DNA from: Armatimonadota bacterium
GTDB taxonomy: Bacteria > Armatimonadota > Hebobacteria > CAIYQO01
Assembly (NCBI GenBank): GCA_020060775.1
Contig: JAGUZN010000328.1
Coordinates: forward strand, 1 to 36,155
Direction: 5' to 3'
Length of the DNA stretch: 36,155 bases
In this document: positions 25,853-33,197 of the stretch, piece after piece
Layout: the number at the start of each line of letters is the position of its first letter
Numbering within the stretch: the stretch's first letter is position 1
Made by a program: the position numbers and the translations under genes
The notes under the pieces: generated by a model
The model's database searches: none
What the model saw: the letters and a program-made list of their open reading frames with translations, nothing else
Told to the model about the DNA's origin: nothing

Positions 25853-27547
25853 ATGCGAAACCATTGTCAGATACTCCGGGCGTGGGCCATCATCGGTGCC
25901 ATCGGCCTGGTGATACTCGGGATGGTGGGATGCTCGTCATCCGGCCCGCAGGCGCTCAACATCAACCCCACTCAGGGGGCGGGCAGCCTGACCTTCACCA
26001 TCCAGTGGCCTGACACCCGCGTCATCCCGGTCAATACCCAAAAAATTGTCATTACCCTGGCAGGCCAGGGATTGTCCGCGGCCCAACAGGGCCCCTTTGA
26101 ATTCGCCAAGCCCGCCTCCGGCGGAACGGTGACGAAAACCGTGACAGACCTGCCGGTCGTCGATGTCACCGTGAAGGCGCAAGCCTTTGACATCAATAAC
26201 ATACTGCTGGCGGAAGACACCAAGATCGCCCGCGTGGTGAATAATGCCAAAACGACAGTGGCCCTCACCATGCAGCCGGTGCAGGCGGATGTCGAGCAGA
26301 GCATCGCCGCCGCAGTGGCCCTGCTGGTCGAGGCGAAAGACCTCTCTGACCCGAATGCCGTGAAGCTGAAGGCGGATGACGCCCTCGCTCTGCTGAACCA
26401 GGCGCTGGCCAGCGCCGTGCCAGGATCGCAAGGCGCCTACAAAGCCCACTTCTACTGGGTGCTGGCCAAGCTCGAAAGCGCCGGCAGCGCTGCTGCCGCC
26501 GAGTGGAGCGTCACCCTGCAAAGCATGCAGGCCGGTCCCGCCCTCTGGCTCGCCCCCGAACCGGTGGGCGCCGTGTCCATGGCGATGCAGGCCACCGATC
26601 TCACCCGCACCACCGACATGGTGCGCACGGAAACCTTCCTCGACACCCTGCTGCCCTTCCGGCGGCTGGCCGGCACCGATCCCGCGCAGACCGAGCCGTT
26701 CGACAGTGCGAAGTACCAGAAAGCGGTCAACACCATTAAGAACACGCTGTTGCCCGCCTTCACCGCCGTCGACCAGCATCTCGCTGAGCTGGACCAGCCG
26801 AACCTGGCCGTCACGCTGCAGCCCCCACAGGGCACGATCGGCACCGCGGTCATCATCGACCAGGGTGACATTCAGTTGCTGCGCGCCATCGATCTGTTGG
26901 TCGTCGGCATCCTCAACCATACCATCGCCTACAACTTCGACTTCGGCGACTTCACCTATTTCCCTGACCTGTATAAGTATGACCTCACGGAAAATGGCGG
27001 CAATAACGATGGCAAAATAGTGCCGTCCGAGTACTTCCCGCCAGCGCCCTTTGGCACGCTGGCCACCGGTGGTGCAACGAATATGACAGCAGCGCTGGCT
27101 GCCTATCAAACTTCGCTCGCCAAGCTGGAGTCCGGCGCCACCTTCCACCTGCAGCCAGGCAAACTGCAGGCGACCGGCGAACTGCTCAACGGTATGGATC
27201 CCAATGTGCTCAGCGCGGTGCGCGACGTCGCCCGCTACCTGCAGTCCCCCTTCGCCGGTCCCTACACGGTCAGCCCGTGGATTACCGGACTGAATCAGGA
27301 TCTCACCATGAACCTGCCCGCAGCGTTCAACAACCCTGTGCAGGACCTGCGTTCTATCGCGCCGATAATGGATATCGTGACGATTCAGGACGGGTTAGAC
27401 ACAAGGTATGACGTCGTAGAGGATCTCACGACCATCGAAAACAAGACCCTGAATGGCTTGTTCCCGAACGGGCTCCCCTCCGAAGTGCTCTACGACACCT
27501 GGAATCCTGACGATCTGTTCGGTGGTCTGAACGTCAACGTCAATTGA
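25853..27547 (+). CDS. Lipoprotein 3 of cluster: WP-motif domain plus helical domain (paralogue of lipoprotein 4)
   Basis: A 564-residue predicted lipoprotein, lipobox MVGC (Cys27). The shared domain (about 44-143) has GSLTFTIQWPDTRVIP, FEFAKPASGG, TDLPVVDVTVKAQAFD and VALTMQPV. Residues 147-215 are helical (AVALLVEAKDL, ADDALALLNQAL). The long C-terminal part (about 215-564) is unrecognised but is shared with lipoprotein 4: IIDQGDIQLLRAIDLL, PSEYFPPAPFGTLATGG, AGPYTVSPWITGLNQDLTMNLPA and DLRSIAPIM. A calcium-loop-like segment (ENGGNNDGKIVPSE) is degenerate relative to the perfect loop in lipoprotein 4. The start at 25853 has AAAGGAG 6-7 nt upstream; the longer frame running back into the previous gene is not coding. 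It ends LNVNVN. Confidence 0.8.
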   Translation: MRNHCQILRAWAIIGAIGLVILGMVGCSSSGPQALNINPTQGAGSLTFTIQWPDTRVIPVNTQKIVITLAGQGLSAAQQGPFEFAKPASGGTVTKTVTDLPVVDVTVKAQAFDINNILLAEDTKIARVVNNAKTTVALTMQPVQADVEQSIAAAVALLVEAKDLSDPNAVKLKADDALALLNQALASAVPGSQGAYKAHFYWVLAKLESAGSAAAAEWSVTLQSMQAGPALWLAPEPVGAVSMAMQATDLTRTTDMVRTETFLDTLLPFRRLAGTDPAQTEPFDSAKYQKAVNTIKNTLLPAFTAVDQHLAELDQPNLAVTLQPPQGTIGTAVIIDQGDIQLLRAIDLLVVGILNHTIAYNFDFGDFTYFPDLYKYDLTENGGNNDGKIVPSEYFPPAPFGTLATGGATNMTAALAAYQTSLAKLESGATFHLQPGKLQATGELLNGMDPNVLSAVRDVARYLQSPFAGPYTVSPWITGLNQDLTMNLPAAFNNPVQDLRSIAPIMDIVTIQDGLDTRYDVVEDLTTIENKTLNGLFPNGLPSEVLYDTWNPDDLFGGLNVNVN

Positions 27548-27567
27548 ACACCCGAAAGGAGACAACG

Positions 27568-29289
27568 ATGATTCGACGAGACCTATTACTCCGGGTGACA
27601 TCAGCGGTCATCGGCTGCGGGCTGTTGCTCGCAGGGCTGGTCGGGTGTTCTTCGAACTCGACCTCATCGCTGGGTCAACCCGCGCCGGAGGCTACCGCCT
27701 ACGGCAGCCTGCGCTTCGAGGTGCAGTGGCCCAACCGCGCTATCCCGACAGGCACTGATGCCATCGTCATCCGTGTGCTGGGCGAGCGCATCTTCCAGGT
27801 CTATGAAACCAATGACGCGCGCGGCATGGTCGTCAGCATCCCGTACGGCACGTCGACGAGCGTCATCGACCGCGTGCCCGTCGGCGCCAAGCTCATTTTT
27901 GCCGGCGCCTGGGACAATGACGAAGGTAAATATCTGGCATACGGCCAGACCACGGCAACGGTAGATCCCGGGCAGGTAGCCAATGCGAGCGTCACCATGA
28001 CAGCCATGACCGCCAACGGACCCGATGATAAAATCGTCCAGGCCGTTGATGTCATGATGCCCGAAGTGGAACCGACCAGCTTTCAGGGGGTGAAGGACAT
28101 CGCCACCCAGGTGAACACGCTGGCCACCGCCGCCATCACCACAGGGGCGGGTACCCGCGCCGAGGTGCAGGGCCGCATCCTGCGCGCCCTCGCGGTATTG
28201 ACGTCCGGTGCTGCCGACTGCGCCATCGCCTGGCAAGTGCCTTACGACACCGGCGATGATCCGGCGCCACCACCTCCTGTTGCCGCGAAGGCGGCCTGGA
28301 TGTTGCCGAATATGGCCGAGCCGGTGGCCGCGATGGGTAAAATCATCGTGGAGCCGGAAGGTATGGTGGATGCCGACCTGTACCGCGGAGCCCTGCTCAC
28401 CCCGGTGCAGCAGAGTGCGAATCTGGTGCAGACGGCCACCCGGCAAACCGGCGATACCGAATGGGAAATGCCGGCGCTGTCCACGCTCCAGGCCGGTCTG
28501 GAAACCCATCTGCTGCCGGCATTGGTCAACGCCCGCGCTGACCTCGCCGCCATCAACCTGACCACCCCCATTATCCTGCCCACCGAGCAGGACGAGAATG
28601 GCCTGTTCATCGATCAGGGCGACGTCCAGTACCTCCTGGCGTCGATCGACCTGATCACCGGCATGGTGCGCACCTGGCTGGCCTACGATGTCACCATCCC
28701 TGACGGATTCGAGTTCGGCGACCCGGCACAGTTCGATGCCAATCACGATGGCAGCATCACGCCGGCCGAGTACCTCCCGCCGGCGCCCTTTGGCATGCTG
28801 CGCACCGGGGGTGCCCAACACCTGGCACAGGCGTTGACCTGCTTCCAGAATGCGCTGGACAACAGTAAAGCGGGCATCACTCACCACCTCAGCCGCTACG
28901 GGCGCATGCAGGAGGCCGGTGAACTGATCAATAGCGATTGCTCCATTGAGGCGTACCAGGAAACAGCCAGCAACTTATCCCTCGTACGCGACATCGCGGC
29001 CGAGTTCCGCACCGCGTTGAGCGGTCCCTATTGCTTGAGTCCCTATCTCACTGGGCTCGATGCCGATATGACGATCAACCTGTCGGCGCCCTTTACGACG
29101 CCGATCACGAATATCCGCTCGATCATGCCTACCTTCACGCTGATCGACCCGAATCTCGCGACGATTCAACCTGGTGGATATCCTGTGGACGCAACCACCG
29201 GCCTTGTCACCTTCGGGGGGCTGATCCCCTCGGGCGTGCCGACCGACTGGCTCTATCCGCAGGGCGATGTCACCGTGTGGATCTATTAA
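27568..29289 (+). CDS. Lipoprotein 4 of cluster: WP-motif domain plus EF-hand-containing helical domain
   Basis: A 573-residue predicted lipoprotein, lipobox LVGC (Cys27) followed by SSN. The shared domain (about 46-155) has GSLRFEVQWPNRAIP and DRVPVGAKLIFAGAWDNDEG. The C-terminal part is a paralogue of lipoprotein 3: LFIDQGDVQYLLASIDLI, YLPPAPFGMLRTGG, SGPYCLSPYLTGLDADMTINLSA and NIRSIMPTF. It holds a textbook 12-residue EF-hand loop, DANHDGSITPAE (bases 28735-28770), with all ligand positions filled. It ends GDVTVWIY. AAAGGAG lies 6 nt upstream of 27568; the gap to lipoprotein 3 is 20 nt. Function unknown; calcium binding is a firm prediction for one site. Confidence 0.8.
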   Translation: MIRRDLLLRVTSAVIGCGLLLAGLVGCSSNSTSSLGQPAPEATAYGSLRFEVQWPNRAIPTGTDAIVIRVLGERIFQVYETNDARGMVVSIPYGTSTSVIDRVPVGAKLIFAGAWDNDEGKYLAYGQTTATVDPGQVANASVTMTAMTANGPDDKIVQAVDVMMPEVEPTSFQGVKDIATQVNTLATAAITTGAGTRAEVQGRILRALAVLTSGAADCAIAWQVPYDTGDDPAPPPPVAAKAAWMLPNMAEPVAAMGKIIVEPEGMVDADLYRGALLTPVQQSANLVQTATRQTGDTEWEMPALSTLQAGLETHLLPALVNARADLAAINLTTPIILPTEQDENGLFIDQGDVQYLLASIDLITGMVRTWLAYDVTIPDGFEFGDPAQFDANHDGSITPAEYLPPAPFGMLRTGGAQHLAQALTCFQNALDNSKAGITHHLSRYGRMQEAGELINSDCSIEAYQETASNLSLVRDIAAEFRTALSGPYCLSPYLTGLDADMTINLSAPFTTPITNIRSIMPTFTLIDPNLATIQPGGYPVDATTGLVTFGGLIPSGVPTDWLYPQGDVTVWIY

Positions 29290-29301
29290 GGAGGTTGCGC
29301 C

Positions 29302-30195
29302 ATGAAACGATCACTCTATAGTCTCTACGTGACCATCGCCGGCCTGTTGCTGGCGCTGGGTCTGATGGGCTGTAGCGAGGGTGGCAACACCCTCGCCCCC
29401 GGCATGGCGCCGACGGATAACGAAGTGGTGCCTCTCACCCGCGGCGATATCCGCGTGCAAGTGGCCTGGCCCGAAGACACGCGCACGATCCCGCTGGAAA
29501 CCGAGTATATCCGCGTGGAAGCGTTCGATAACTCGGGTGAATACCATACCGTCGATATCGTGAGGCCGGCGAACGAGGGCGTGCTGCCCGATGTCGCCGG
29601 ACCCGAGGTGCGCCTTACGGCCGTGGCGTTTGATGCGAATGACCTGCCGATCGCCTGGGGAATCAGCTATCCCTATATCGGAACAAGTGAAACCATCTAC
29701 GCCTCGGTGTGGTTATACTCACCGCTCGCCGATTTTGCGAGCGGCGTTCAGCTACCCCACGTAGCGACCGCACAACTCGTCTGGACAATCAATAGCCAGC
29801 AGAAGAAAGTCATCGGCGCCTGGGATTGGTGGAGTGTCAAGCTCAAAGACGCTGCCGGACAGTACCTTCCCGCCAGTGATAACGATTGGACGCTGAATAC
29901 GGCCGTCATGTTCACCGCCGCCGGGGGAAAGATGTACATATATTACTTCCCCGGCACCGAGACGACCGTACAACTGCCCATCGTGCCAGACTGGGTCGAC
30001 TCTTGGGGATGGGATCACCATTGGAAGACCGACGTTGCCATAACAACGCGCGGCCAGTTCTACGACCAGATTCCCAGCTTCAACTCGAAGTACGTGACGG
30101 TCACCCCAGGCGATCCGATGGTCATGCAGGACCTGGGGACGATTGTTCTCACGCCCGGCTCGCCCGTCGGCAGCGCCGATGTGGAAGTGAAATAG
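29302..30195 (+). CDS. Lipoprotein 5 of cluster: WP-motif domain plus beta domain
   Basis: A 297-residue predicted lipoprotein, lipobox LMGC (Cys24). The shared domain runs about 48-150: GDIRVQVAWPEDTRTIP (W56-P57, R61, I63-P64), VDIVRPANEG, VRLTAVAFDANDLPIAWG and a final VWLYSP. The remainder (150-297) is beta-rich with many Trp and Tyr (GAWDWWSVKL, KMYIYYFPG, WVDSWGWDHHW), suggesting a carbohydrate- or ligand-binding surface, though no family is recognised. It ends GSADVEVK. AAGGAGG overlaps the stop of the previous gene and lies 7 nt before the ATG, so the genes are tightly coupled. Confidence 0.76.
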   Translation: MKRSLYSLYVTIAGLLLALGLMGCSEGGNTLAPGMAPTDNEVVPLTRGDIRVQVAWPEDTRTIPLETEYIRVEAFDNSGEYHTVDIVRPANEGVLPDVAGPEVRLTAVAFDANDLPIAWGISYPYIGTSETIYASVWLYSPLADFASGVQLPHVATAQLVWTINSQQKKVIGAWDWWSVKLKDAAGQYLPASDNDWTLNTAVMFTAAGGKMYIYYFPGTETTVQLPIVPDWVDSWGWDHHWKTDVAITTRGQFYDQIPSFNSKYVTVTPGDPMVMQDLGTIVLTPGSPVGSADVEVK

Positions 30196-30206
30196 GAGGA
30201 GAGGTC

Positions 30207-31568
30207 ATGCGAACACATATCTTTATCCTGCTCGCCTGTCTGGTGGCGATGCTGCTCGCAGGCTGCTCCGGCGGAGACAATGCGCTCACGTCGGGCGACT
30301 CCTCCGGCATCGCTGCCGCCACCGGCCGCGCCACCTTCACCGTCAAATGGCCCGAGACAACGCGTTTGATCCCGCAGGCCGCTGACTTCATCGTCGTCAC
30401 CATCGCGCGCTCCCCTGACGGAGATGATATAATCGCTGAGCGATGGCTTCCCCGTCCGGAAGAGGGCGGTATGACTACGGTCGAGATTTCGCCGTTGCCT
30501 GTAGGGGCATTGTATGCTAAGGCGGAAGCGAAAGCATGGAGCGCCGACTGGAATCTATTGGTGCTCGCCGAAGGAGTCGGCACGCTGAATATCGGGGCCG
30601 GGCAGACCACCCCCCTCTCGATCACCATGAACAGCACCATCGCTACGCTGGAGATTAATGGCAACAGCGTGGTGGGGGTAGACCAGCAACAAACGCTGAC
30701 CGTGTCAGCTTACGACGATGGGCAGAACCTGCTGCTGCTCACCCCTGGACAACTGCAATGGACACAGACGAATGGCGACGCCGCGAGCCTTGTTCCCTCA
30801 ACGAGCGAGTTGACGGCGACCGTCACCGGCGTTGCGGCCGGAGCGACTGACATCACGGTGAAAGATCTGGAATCTAACGTCACCAGCGCACCGTTCACCA
30901 TCACTGTAAATGCAGGGCAGAATGAGACTTTGGAAGTGCTCTTTCCACAGCCGGCAGCAGTCTCTATGGACTCACTCGCTACTTCGGTTGTAGCTCCACC
31001 CTCCCCGGTAGTTGATCTGAACCCACTTACCCTGCGCCTGTTGAGCGGACTGCCCATGAGCAAAGATGTTGGTGCAACCTTCAACATCTCGACGCCCGGC
31101 GCCGTAGCGGGTGATCTAGGACTGCAGGCCATAAATAATGAACTGGGGACGACGAATAACGCTACACTAGCCGCTGGCGCCAATACCCTGGATCTCAATG
31201 GTGGCACGCTTACCTTTGGCGGGCAAACCTTGGCTGCGATGAGTGTCTCCGAGTTCACAGTTAATTTCACTGTAAATGCGAATGGGACGTGGACACTACC
31301 GAGCTCATGTAACCTAGAGCTGCAGGATAATGGACAAGGCCAATATGTGCTCACCGGCAACAGGATGGTGTTGTCATGGACTGGACCTGGCGTGGTAGCC
31401 CCAAATGATGTTACAATCAACTGCCTACTGTACAACGCGGACGGCGTACCTTTACTGGCGCTTACTAGGACGACGGTTGTTGTAAATAATATGGCAACAC
31501 TCGACTTAAGTGCTAGTGGAGATGGTATTAACTTCAATAGGGTAAGTATCACACTGGATGTGAATTAA
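30207..31568 (+). CDS. Lipoprotein 6 of cluster: WP-motif domain, Big-2-like domain and low-GC C-terminal region
   Basis: A 453-residue predicted lipoprotein, lipobox LAGC (Cys20) followed by SGGD. The shared domain (about 40-148) has GRATFTVKWPETTRLIP, WLPRPEEGG, SPLPVGALYAKAEAKAW and LSITMNS. A Big-2-like Ig domain follows (about 150-235: ATLEINGNSVVGVDQQQTLTVSAYDDG, ATVTGVAAGATDITVKD). The last 210 residues are a beta-rich, Asn/Thr-rich region of unknown type whose codons and base composition differ from the rest of the window (see findings). It ends SITLDVN. AGGAGGAG precedes the ATG at 30207; the frame extends upstream into the previous gene but is not coding there. Last gene of the tight run. 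Confidence 0.76.
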   Translation: MRTHIFILLACLVAMLLAGCSGGDNALTSGDSSGIAAATGRATFTVKWPETTRLIPQAADFIVVTIARSPDGDDIIAERWLPRPEEGGMTTVEISPLPVGALYAKAEAKAWSADWNLLVLAEGVGTLNIGAGQTTPLSITMNSTIATLEINGNSVVGVDQQQTLTVSAYDDGQNLLLLTPGQLQWTQTNGDAASLVPSTSELTATVTGVAAGATDITVKDLESNVTSAPFTITVNAGQNETLEVLFPQPAAVSMDSLATSVVAPPSPVVDLNPLTLRLLSGLPMSKDVGATFNISTPGAVAGDLGLQAINNELGTTNNATLAAGANTLDLNGGTLTFGGQTLAAMSVSEFTVNFTVNANGTWTLPSSCNLELQDNGQGQYVLTGNRMVLSWTGPGVVAPNDVTINCLLYNADGVPLLALTRTTVVVNNMATLDLSASGDGINFNRVSITLDVN

Positions 31569-31577
31569 GTAACGCTG

Positions 31578-31628
31578 GATCAGGTCGCTGAAGTAGCACA
31601 TTGTGAATAGATGTAGTTCGACCTGATC
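31578..31628 (+). repeat. 10-bp inverted repeat after lipoprotein 6
   Basis: GATCAGGTCG (31578-31587) and CGACCTGATC (31619-31628) are perfect inverted repeats with a 31-nt loop, starting 10 nt after the lipoprotein stop. This is the first of two hairpins in this gap. Confidence 0.5.
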
Positions 31629-31648
31629 GCATACGCCGCGCGAAGCTA

Positions 31649-31686
31649 ACGCCGTGTTCGGGAAGGAAACACCCCGGACACGGCGT
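31649..31686 (+). terminator. 14-bp hairpin ending the lipoprotein run
   Basis: ACGCCGTGTTCGGG (31649-31662) and CCCGGACACGGCGT (31673-31686) pair over 14 bp with one G-U wobble and a 10-nt loop. ATCTTATGG follows. The stem ends only 10 nt before the ATG of the next gene. Confidence 0.6.
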
Positions 31687-31696
31687 ATCTTATGGT

Positions 31697-33013
31697 ATGC
31701 CCGCCATGCGGTTGTTGTTGCCGTTGCTTCTCACACTCCTTCCCCTCGCCGGCGGGATGGCCCACCCCTGGGCGCTCCCCCTGCTTACCGGCGGCGCTTC
31801 CGAACTCGGCAATACGGCAACCTCATCCCCGCCAGCCATGGCGACTGCCCTGCAGGATGTCGGCGGATGGCGGTATGAGACGGCGCTGGTCAGCGAGGAT
31901 ATCGCTCGCATCACCTCCCGCGATGAATCGACCCGCGCATCTGGCGACGGCATGACGGTCTCCCTGGCCTGGGATCGCGTGCTGCAGGATCGCGGAACCT
32001 ACCGGTATGACCAGCGCGCGCTCGATTACGCCTACCACGCCACCGGCGAGCAAAGCCATCTGGCGCTCAAACAAACCGATCACCAGGCGAGCATCACCTT
32101 CCCACCGTTTCGCCAGTGGCGTGTGGGCGTGGAAGTCACCGATCAGAAACTACGCGCCCAAGGCGCTACAACACTCGTCGCCGGCACCCTGGGCGATCAG
32201 CCGATGCCGGAGGTGGTGATCGATGCCGATTACAGTGAAGTCAGCGTCGCGCTCAGCCACGCCTGGGCGCGGGGCGGGCTGGGCATCTCCGTGGGGCAAC
32301 TCTCGTCCCGCATGGACCTCGCGATTGACGATACCCATGACCTCGCCCTGCCGCTCAACTACCGCGGCCCCTACAATGGCGGCTTCGCCTGGATTAACCT
32401 CCCCCGCGGCTGCGTGAAGATGCAGTATGCCGCCGGCCGCCAAACGGGCACGGGCGATGTCTTCTACGATGACATATTGAGCGGAAATTCGACCGGCGAG
32501 CAGCAGGTGCGCCGCGGGGCGATCACCCTGCAGCCCCAGCAGGGACCAACCATCACCCTGGGGTATGCCGCGTTGACGCAACAGCGCTCGGCGTATGCCA
32601 CCCGTCCGGAATCCTCGTGGACGGCGCTGGGAAACGGGCGTTGGGAACTTACCAGCGCCTTCGGCGAAGTGGCACATCGCTGGGAACGGCGCCGGCAACA
32701 ACGCCTCGATCTGACCTACCAACTCCATCGCCTTCATCTCGTGGCCGATGGGGTATACCGCGCGGGATTGCTCGGCGGTCTCTTGGAAACTGAACGCCTC
32801 ACCGGCGATGCTGATCAGCAAGGATGGCTCCACTTCCTCCAACTCGACCTCTCCACCCCCCTGCGCGGCGGGCGCGTCGGCTACCGCGGGGCGGTCACTG
32901 TACCGCTGCTTGACGATGGTGATGAATCTTCCACCCCTCCTTCCCCGGACGCTGAACAATCGAAAACCCGGGGTGGGCTCACACACACACTCTACTGGCA
33001 ACAGGCTTTCTAG
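31697..33013 (+). CDS. Probable outer-membrane beta-barrel protein
   Basis: A 438-residue exported protein of unknown family. The signal peptide (about 1-22) ends GGMA-HPW or nearby. The rest is alternating polar/hydrophobic strands with periodic Gly and aromatic residues (RWRVGVEVTDQ, GGFAWINLP, VKMQYAAGRQTG, QQRLDLTYQLHRLHLVADG, GRVGYRGAVTVPLL). The chain ends LTHTLYWQQAF, with a terminal Phe and alternating aromatics as in BAM-recognised barrels, so an outer-membrane location is inferred. An acidic loop (LLDDGDESS) precedes the last strand. No SD is visible; an in-frame ATG at 31706 is an alternative start. The gene begins 10 nt after a strong hairpin, so how it is expressed is unclear. 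Placed between surface lipoproteins, it may be their partner. Confidence 0.62.
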   Translation: MPAMRLLLPLLLTLLPLAGGMAHPWALPLLTGGASELGNTATSSPPAMATALQDVGGWRYETALVSEDIARITSRDESTRASGDGMTVSLAWDRVLQDRGTYRYDQRALDYAYHATGEQSHLALKQTDHQASITFPPFRQWRVGVEVTDQKLRAQGATTLVAGTLGDQPMPEVVIDADYSEVSVALSHAWARGGLGISVGQLSSRMDLAIDDTHDLALPLNYRGPYNGGFAWINLPRGCVKMQYAAGRQTGTGDVFYDDILSGNSTGEQQVRRGAITLQPQQGPTITLGYAALTQQRSAYATRPESSWTALGNGRWELTSAFGEVAHRWERRRQQRLDLTYQLHRLHLVADGVYRAGLLGGLLETERLTGDADQQGWLHFLQLDLSTPLRGGRVGYRGAVTVPLLDDGDESSTPPSPDAEQSKTRGGLTHTLYWQQAF

Positions 33014-33085
33014 CACAGCCTCATTCGCATACCCATCATGTCTGCCCTCGTTGGCATATTCATAGATTAAGTTTCCTCTATCCCC

Positions 33086-33113
33086 TTGACAGCCTTGAAA
33101 GATATTGTATAGT
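33086..33113 (+). promoter_or_regulatory. Sigma70-type promoter of lipoprotein 7
   Basis: A consensus TTGACA (33086-33091) and TATAGT (33108-33113) with a 16-nt spacer lie in an AT-rich patch, giving a leader of about 78 nt. This is one of the best -35/-10 pairs in the window. Confidence 0.75.
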
Positions 33114-33197
33114 TATATTAGACGACGGCAGGGCTGCAGTGCCACGTCCCTCGTGCGCCTGCCTGCCGTGCATGAAAAGCACTTGGAGGAGAACACG

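Noticed and set aside
25937..27148. 403-codon minus-strand open frame opposite lipoprotein 3
   Set aside because: Same antisense shadow pattern; the plus strand has signal peptide, lipobox, SD and a paralogue.
29886..30206. Upstream extension of the lipoprotein 6 frame into lipoprotein 5
   Set aside because: The extension is out of frame with the real lipoprotein 5 codons, and an SD, signal peptide and lipobox all support the ATG at 30207.
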